From NCBI GenBank assembly GCA_964554265.1, contig CAZKOB010000010.1:1-49613 (forward strand): 49,613 nucleotides of DNA. The letters are read 5' to 3'. Both the position numbers and the translations under genes were made by a program. Positions 44,195 through 49,613 of this stretch are shown in pieces; within the stretch, counting starts at the first letter, position 1; the number at the start of each line of letters is the position of its first letter. Origin of the DNA: RGIG8745 sp964554265. Its GTDB lineage: Bacteria > Bacteroidota > Bacteroidia > Bacteroidales > Bacteroidaceae. The notes under the pieces are model-generated. The model searched no databases, had not been told where the DNA came from, and saw only the letters and a program-made list of their open reading frames with translations.

Positions 44195-46114
44195 ATGGGA
44201 GAAAAATCTAATTTCAATCTTTTACAAGACATAGACAATCCAGCAGACCTGCGCAGACTCAGCATAGACAAACTGCCAAGTCTGTGCGAAGAACTCAGAC
44301 GCGACATCATAGAGGAATTGTCTGTCAACCCAGGACATCTTGCTTCAAGTCTCGGTGCTGTAGAACTTACTGTCGCCCTGCATTATGTCTATGACACCCC
44401 CTACGACCGCATAGTATGGGATGTCGGCCATCAGGCATACGGACACAAGATTCTCACAGGAAGAAGAGACCAATTTTGTACCAACCGCAAACTCCACGGC
44501 ATCAAGCCGTTCCCCTTTCCCACAGAAAGCGAATATGACACATTCTGCTGCGGACATGCGTCCAACTCCATATCCGCCGCGCTCGGCATGGCTGTAGCGG
44601 CAAAGATACACGGAGAACACAGAAAGGTGGTGGCTGTCATCGGAGACGGGGCCATGAGCGGAGGACTTGCCTTTGAAGGCATCAACAACACAGCAGGCAC
44701 TCCCAATGACATGCTTATCATACTGAACGACAACAACATGTCCATAGACCGCAGTGTTGGCGGAATGCGCCAATATCTGCTGAACCTGACCACAAACGAC
44801 ACCTACAACACCATGCGCTACAAGATTGCGCAGAAGCTTTCAAAGTGGGGTATACTCAATGAAAACAGACGCAAAGGCATCATACGGTTCAACAACAGCA
44901 TCAAATCCGTGCTTACGCGCCAGCAGAACATGTTTGAGGGCATGGACATCCGCTATTTCGGTCCTATGGACGGACATAATGTGGTGGAACTTGTCCGTAT
45001 CCTGCGCACCATAAAGGAAATGAAAGGGCCCAAACTGCTTCATATACATACGAAAAAAGGATACGGATACAAACCGGCAGAGAAAAATGCCACGGTCTGG
45101 CATGCTCCGGGAAAATTCGATCCGGAATCGGGCAAGATTCTCGAACCTTCAGGAAAAGCGGTCTTGCCTCCCAAGTTTCAGACTGTATTCGGCGAGACAC
45201 TCCTCGAACTCGCAAAGCAAAACCCGAAAATCGTCGGGGTCACTCCGGCCATGCCTACAGGATGCTCCATGAACATCATGATGAAGGAAATGCCGAAACG
45301 AACATTTGATGTCGGCATCGCGGAAGGACATGCCGTGACATTCTCCGGCGGAATGGCCAAAGACGGACTGATGCCGTTCTGCAACATTTATTCTTCATTC
45401 ATGCAGCGCGCATACGACAACATCATACACGACGCAGCCATCATGAAGCTCAATCTTGTGTTGTGCCTTGACCGCGCCGGACTCGTAGGCGAAGACGGTG
45501 CCACTCATCACGGAGTGTTCGACCTCGCATATCTTCGTCCTATCCCCAATCTCACCATATCATCGCCTTACGACGAACATGAACTCCGAAGATTGATGTA
45601 TACGGCACAATTGCCGGACAAAGGAACCTTCGTGATACGTTATCCGCGCGGACGCGGTTCGCTGACAGACTGGAGATGCCCTCTGGAAGAAATTCCTGTT
45701 GGAAAAGGCCGGCAGCTGAAAGAAGGCAGAGACATTGCCGTCCTTTCCATCGGCCCTATAGGTACAGAAGCCTCCAAGGCCATAGAGATAGCGGAGACAC
45801 AGGCCGACGCACAAGGACGCGACATCAGTATTGCACACTACGACATGAGATTCCTCAAACCCATTGACACGGACATCCTGCGCTATGTCGGCGAAAATTT
45901 CGGCCACATAATGACAATAGAGGACGGTGTCATAACCGGAGGTCTGGGCAGCGCCGTACTTGAATTTATGTCGGACAACGGATTCTCTCCGTGTATGAAA
46001 CGCATCGGTATTCCCGACAAATTCATAGAACATGGTACAGTGGCCCAATTGCGTGAACTGACGGGAATGGATGCCGTAAGCATAGCACAGAGTTTACTGA
46101 GTTTCAACACATAA
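44195..46114 (+). CDS. dxs: 1-deoxy-D-xylulose-5-phosphate synthase
   Basis: A 639-residue thiamine-diphosphate enzyme that makes DXP from pyruvate and glyceraldehyde-3-phosphate, the entry step of the MEP isoprenoid pathway. Visible features are His48 and His79 (PGHLASSLG, WDVGHQAYGHKILTGR), the cofactor motif GDGAMSGG at 150-157 closing with NDNNMS at 178-183, and FDVGIAEGHAVTFSGGMA with EDGATHHGVFD in the pyrimidine domain. The C-terminal transketolase domain ends with VITGGLGSAV. Length is normal. It is followed 74 bases later by trkA, which may share its transcript. Confidence 0.97.
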   Translation: MGEKSNFNLLQDIDNPADLRRLSIDKLPSLCEELRRDIIEELSVNPGHLASSLGAVELTVALHYVYDTPYDRIVWDVGHQAYGHKILTGRRDQFCTNRKLHGIKPFPFPTESEYDTFCCGHASNSISAALGMAVAAKIHGEHRKVVAVIGDGAMSGGLAFEGINNTAGTPNDMLIILNDNNMSIDRSVGGMRQYLLNLTTNDTYNTMRYKIAQKLSKWGILNENRRKGIIRFNNSIKSVLTRQQNMFEGMDIRYFGPMDGHNVVELVRILRTIKEMKGPKLLHIHTKKGYGYKPAEKNATVWHAPGKFDPESGKILEPSGKAVLPPKFQTVFGETLLELAKQNPKIVGVTPAMPTGCSMNIMMKEMPKRTFDVGIAEGHAVTFSGGMAKDGLMPFCNIYSSFMQRAYDNIIHDAAIMKLNLVLCLDRAGLVGEDGATHHGVFDLAYLRPIPNLTISSPYDEHELRRLMYTAQLPDKGTFVIRYPRGRGSLTDWRCPLEEIPVGKGRQLKEGRDIAVLSIGPIGTEASKAIEIAETQADAQGRDISIAHYDMRFLKPIDTDILRYVGENFGHIMTIEDGVITGGLGSAVLEFMSDNGFSPCMKRIGIPDKFIEHGTVAQLRELTGMDAVSIAQSLLSFNT

Positions 46115-46188
46115 AGCGAAAAGACGGAAGAGCCGTGTACATTGCCACATTCTCATCGTCTTTCTCTTTCCCATATTCGATACCACTT

Positions 46189-47568
46189 ATGAAGATTATT
46201 ATAGCCGGTGCAGGAGCTGTAGGAACCCATCTTGCCGATCTGCTGTCAAAAGACAACATAAATGTGATTCTCATAGACCGCGACGAAGAAAAACTCAGCA
46301 AACTGAACACCAATCTGGACATCATGACCCTCAATGTTCCGCCCACATCCCTGAAAGGAATGAAGGACGCCGGCATGGAGGATGCAGACTTGTTTATCGC
46401 CGTAACCCCCCATGAAAGCGAAAACCTCATTTGCTGCATGTTGGCCAAACAGCTGGGTGCAAAGCAAACCGTCGCCAGAGTGGACAACTATGAATACATG
46501 CGTCCGGAAAACCGCAAATTCTTCGAAAACGCAGGGATTGCCTCCCTTATCTATCCCGAACTTCTCGCCGCCAAAGACATCGCAGCCTCCACCCAATTCA
46601 GTTGGGTGAGACAGCTATGGGAATTTGGAGACAACAAAGACCTTGTTCTATTGAGTGTAAAGATGCACGACGACAAACCGAAGTTCGACAAGGAGATAAA
46701 GAACGAGAACAACGAGCTTGTAGGAAGGACACTGCGTGAAATCGGCATGGACGGCCACAAGTTCCACGTTGTGGCAATCAAACGCGACGGTGACACAGTC
46801 ATACCTTACGGTGACGAGAAGATTTTGCCACGCGATCTCGTCTTCTTCATGACTACACGTGACGAAATAAACACAATACGTCATCTTTCCGGCAAAGACG
46901 ACTATCCGGCAGTACACCATGCCGTAATCATCGGAGGCGGCAAACTGTCGGTCCGTACTGACTGGGCTTTGCCGGACAACATGAACGTCAAAATCATAGA
47001 GCACAGCCAGGAACGGTGTGAGGAACTGGGCAGGCTCGCCAAACCGAGAACCCTCATCATTCATGGTGAGGGCCACGATGTCGAATTATTGAATGATGAA
47101 GGTTTCGACCATCTTGAAGCGTTCATCGCACTATCCGACAATGACGAAGAAAATATTCTTGCCTGTGTCGCCGCAAGACGGAAAGGCATACGCAGGACCA
47201 TCGCCCAGATAGAGAACCTCGACTATTTCGACATGGCGGAAGATCTCGATGTCGGCACAATCATAAACAAGAAGATGATTGCAGCAAGCCACATCTACCA
47301 GATGCTTCTGAAAGCCAATGTGGACAACATAAAGAAGCTTACCGTTGCAGATGCCGACGTGGCAGAATTTATTGTCAAGAAAGGGTCGAAAGTGACAAGA
47401 AAGAGCGTCATGGAACTCGGACTGCCACGCGGTGTAAATATCGGCGGCATGGTTCGTCACGGCAAAGGGTGTCTGGTGTCCGGAAAGACGGTCCTTCAGG
47501 AAGGAGACAAGGTCGTTGTGTTCTGCATTGGCTCCACGCTGAAGAAGCTCGACAGATACTTCAAATAA
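46189..47568 (+). CDS. trkA: Trk potassium system NAD-binding protein TrkA
   Basis: A 459-residue peripheral membrane protein with two RCK units. The start at 46189 puts MKIIIAGAGAVGTHLADLL at the N-terminus, a Rossmann GxGxxG with the acidic LIDRDEE at the end of strand 2. An upstream in-frame GTG at 46135 adds only a non-conserved leader. A second nucleotide fold begins near AVIIGGGKLSVR, each followed by a TrkA-C domain. It gates the TrkH channel in response to nucleotides. trkH follows after 261 bases that hold no gene I can support. Confidence 0.95.
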   Translation: MKIIIAGAGAVGTHLADLLSKDNINVILIDRDEEKLSKLNTNLDIMTLNVPPTSLKGMKDAGMEDADLFIAVTPHESENLICCMLAKQLGAKQTVARVDNYEYMRPENRKFFENAGIASLIYPELLAAKDIAASTQFSWVRQLWEFGDNKDLVLLSVKMHDDKPKFDKEIKNENNELVGRTLREIGMDGHKFHVVAIKRDGDTVIPYGDEKILPRDLVFFMTTRDEINTIRHLSGKDDYPAVHHAVIIGGGKLSVRTDWALPDNMNVKIIEHSQERCEELGRLAKPRTLIIHGEGHDVELLNDEGFDHLEAFIALSDNDEENILACVAARRKGIRRTIAQIENLDYFDMAEDLDVGTIINKKMIAASHIYQMLLKANVDNIKKLTVADADVAEFIVKKGSKVTRKSVMELGLPRGVNIGGMVRHGKGCLVSGKTVLQEGDKVVVFCIGSTLKKLDRYFK

Positions 47569-47829
47569 TCGGTCTCTCTGACGGGATTTCGGGAAATACG
47601 TAGGCCTACACTGCGTCCGATAGACAACAGGCCGTTCCCACAAGGCAGGAAGAGCCGGATCCCACCTACTCACGGGTATTAGACCGTCCGGTATCCGGCC
47701 ATAAATTCCCAACCTCCGCATTTCCGGTTCATGCCCTCTTACGGCTTGCCACAATCCGGCAGTCCAATCTCAATCACATAGCCGGATTTTTCATCCTCAA
47801 TTCTTAACATTCAACTTTCAACTCAGCAC

Positions 47830-49314
47830 ATGCCCAACTGGAAACTCATATCAAAGATAATAGGCCTTCTGTTGTTCATAGAAGCCGGACTTATGTTCGT
47901 CTGCCTCGGAGTGTCAATATGGTATAAAGAAAACATTATGGCATTCCTTCTCCCCATATCCATCGCGCTTTCAGCCGGTGGAATAGGCACACTCATGGGA
48001 GCCAAAGCCGGAAAGAACATGGGACGAAAAGACGGATATATCATCGTATCACTCGTATGGCTCATCTTCACAGTCATCGGCATGCTGCCCTTTCTGATAG
48101 ACGGATGCATACAAGATGTGGCAAGCGCCTTCTTTGAAACGATGTCGGGATTCACATCTACCGGTTCGACCATCATCGACGACATGAGCACAGTGCCCAA
48201 AGGGCTGCTGTTCTGGCGAAGCATGGCACAGTGGACAGGCGGCATCGGTATCATCTTTTTCACCATAGCCATCCTTCCTGCATTCGGGGTCGGCGAAGTA
48301 AAGCTCTTTGCCGCCGAATCAACCGGACCTCTTCACGACAAGATACACCCTCGCATCAGTGTAGCAGCAAGATGGATAGGTACAGTATATCTGCTCCTCA
48401 CCCTCGCATGCATAGGTTCACTGGCATTCTGCGGCATGGGGCTGTTTGATGCCGTCAACATATCTATGGCCACGACTGCCACCGGCGGATTCTGCACCCA
48501 CAGCGAACTGCTGCACGAGGTATACAATTCTCCGGCCATCGAATATGTGCTCATATTCTTCATGTTCATCTCGGGAGTGAACTATACACTGATATACTAC
48601 ACCATACTAAAGGGACGTGTGCGACGCTTCTTCAGCGATGCGGAACTGCGATGCTATATGCTTATTGCCGGCGGAGCGACAGCAATATGCACCATATCCC
48701 TGTTCATATCAAACGGATTCAGCAATATAGAGCTTGCATTCCGTGAATCGGCCTTCACCGTTATCTCTCTACAGACAACCACCGGACTCGCCACATGCGA
48801 CTACACATTGTGGCCGGTACAACTGATGCCGGTATTGCTGTTTGTCATGTTCGCCGGTGCCTGTTCAGGCTCTACAAGCGGAGGATTCAAATGCATGCGC
48901 ATATCCATACTGTATCGGGTGCTCCACAACGAATTTATGCGGATACTACATCCCCGGGCCATTCTTCCGGTACGTCTCAATGGCAATGTCGTACCATCGT
49001 CGATAGTCCAGACACTCATGGCTTTCGTCACACTGTTCGTCGGAGCACTCTTCCTCGGAGCATTCGTACTTGCACTATGCGGAGTAGACCAAGGCGCGCC
49101 ACGTCAGTCGTTCAACTACTACGAAGCATTCGGACTCGCCATGTCATCGCTCAGCAACGTCGGGCCGGGCATGGACTATTACGGCCCTGCGCACTCATGG
49201 TCCGTACTCAGTCCTCTCGCAAAAGTGATATGCTCATTCCTCATGCTCATCGGTCGTCTGGAGATATTCCCAATCATCATCATCTTCACCCACGCATTCT
49301 GGAAAAGGTCATAA
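47830..49314 (+). CDS. trkH: TrkH family potassium uptake protein
   Basis: A 494-residue polytopic transporter with four membrane-pore-membrane repeats. Pore-loop stretches with the family glycines are visible: MSGFTSTGSTI, ATTATGGFCTH, LQTTTGLATCDY and MSSLSNVGPGM. GACSGSTSGGFKCMR is another family hallmark. It forms the K+ channel gated by TrkA, whose gene is just upstream. It is complete, with a terminator-like hairpin after the stop. Confidence 0.96.
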   Translation: MPNWKLISKIIGLLLFIEAGLMFVCLGVSIWYKENIMAFLLPISIALSAGGIGTLMGAKAGKNMGRKDGYIIVSLVWLIFTVIGMLPFLIDGCIQDVASAFFETMSGFTSTGSTIIDDMSTVPKGLLFWRSMAQWTGGIGIIFFTIAILPAFGVGEVKLFAAESTGPLHDKIHPRISVAARWIGTVYLLLTLACIGSLAFCGMGLFDAVNISMATTATGGFCTHSELLHEVYNSPAIEYVLIFFMFISGVNYTLIYYTILKGRVRRFFSDAELRCYMLIAGGATAICTISLFISNGFSNIELAFRESAFTVISLQTTTGLATCDYTLWPVQLMPVLLFVMFAGACSGSTSGGFKCMRISILYRVLHNEFMRILHPRAILPVRLNGNVVPSSIVQTLMAFVTLFVGALFLGAFVLALCGVDQGAPRQSFNYYEAFGLAMSSLSNVGPGMDYYGPAHSWSVLSPLAKVICSFLMLIGRLEIFPIIIIFTHAFWKRS

Positions 49315-49333
49315 ACAGTCAAGTATTACGGAG

Positions 49334-49375
49334 AGAAACGAGAAAAAGCGGACGAATCTGACCGTTCTCGTTTCT
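49334..49375 (+). terminator. Hairpin after trkH
   Basis: Perfect 11-bp stem (49334-49344 with 49365-49375), with a CGG/CCG pairing inside the loop. No T-run follows, so it may be a 3' stabiliser rather than a classic intrinsic terminator. Confidence 0.5.
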
Positions 49376-49409
49376 TCCTGACTTCGTCGAAAAACACGTT
49401 TAAAGAAAA

Positions 49410-49557
49410 CACAAGCGTTTAAATGTCAACAGGTTATAATTCTAATATTTGCGGTTTCAGGTGACACGCGAAAATCGCTGCAAAAGTTTAATTTATTGTT
49501 TCTTTTGCTGGTGGATTCGCAGAGTATTTTCATAAATATTATGGTTGTAAGCAGTTG
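49410..49557 (+). repeat. Module string before MITE copy D
   Basis: 49410-49486 resembles 14702-14778. 49500-49557 carries 'gctggtggattcgcagagt' and 'attatggttgtaagcagttg', the module order seen before the other MITE copies. Confidence 0.6.
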
Positions 49558-49613
49558 TATTCACAGACTCCTCCGTCGCTGCGCGCCACCTCCCCTAACT
49601 TAGGGGAGGAGCC
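49558..49613 (+). mobile_element. MITE-like element, copy D (cut by window end)
   Basis: The first 56 bases match the left terminal repeat of copies A-C, with the same cacagactcctccgtcgct and the palindromic cctccccta core. The rest lies beyond the window. Confidence 0.7.

Overview
The window comes from a member of the Bacteroidota, order Bacteroidales, most likely Prevotellaceae or a close relative. The reasons are RagA/RagB (SusC/SusD) pairs, C-terminal type IX secretion (T9SS) tails, a C10 cysteine peptidase, a BACON domain, a TonB receptor/DUF4249 pair, the short form of CstA, and many matches to the Bacteroidetes -7 promoter element TAnnTTTG. The genus is inference.

Region 1 (62-14508, minus strand) is a run of nine co-directional genes, read from 14472 down to 134. 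It has a -7 box just upstream of the first gene and a perfect 15-bp hairpin terminator after the last. In order: TlpA-like thioredoxin, DUF6029 protein, Omp28-like lipoprotein with a CxxC, two T9SS-tailed secreted proteins (one with cleaved-adhesin and BACON domains), SusC/RagA, SusD/RagB, a Calx-beta lipoprotein and a C10 peptidase. It reads as one secretion, proteolysis, import and thiol-redox locus and is the best candidate here for an undescribed system.

Region 2 (14509-22037) is a repeat-rich spacer, tRNA-Arg(TCT), then nadE-TIGR02757-ettA (minus), then a second repeat block. Region 3 (22038-32872) holds tamB, a TPR protein with ribH, enolase, an orphan ATP-grasp-like protein and a GHL10-type glycoside hydrolase. 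The last two are convergent and overlap by 187 bp. A peculiar inverted-repeat/tandem-repeat element lies between eno and the TPR gene. Region 4 (32984-36432) has cstA with a small membrane protein, a small beta-barrel protein, a group II intron domain V-like hairpin and an HU-like gene whose promoter carries a palindrome. Region 5 (36433-44165) has a third repeat block, an acidic lipoprotein, a TonB receptor/DUF4249 pair, and a fourth repeat block flanked by inverted MITE-like palindromes. Region 6 (44166-49613) has dxs, trkA and trkH, and runs into a fifth repeat block cut by the window end.

The intergenic DNA is dominated by one compound repeat system. It consists of short modules around 'cacagactcctct', a roughly 190-bp palindromic MITE-like element (three full copies and one cut), and a roughly 0.7-kb non-coding element (four copies) that always presents the same end to the modules. 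The 0.7-kb copies share a hairpin with a pairing-preserving substitution and occur in two forms that differ by a small internal inversion.
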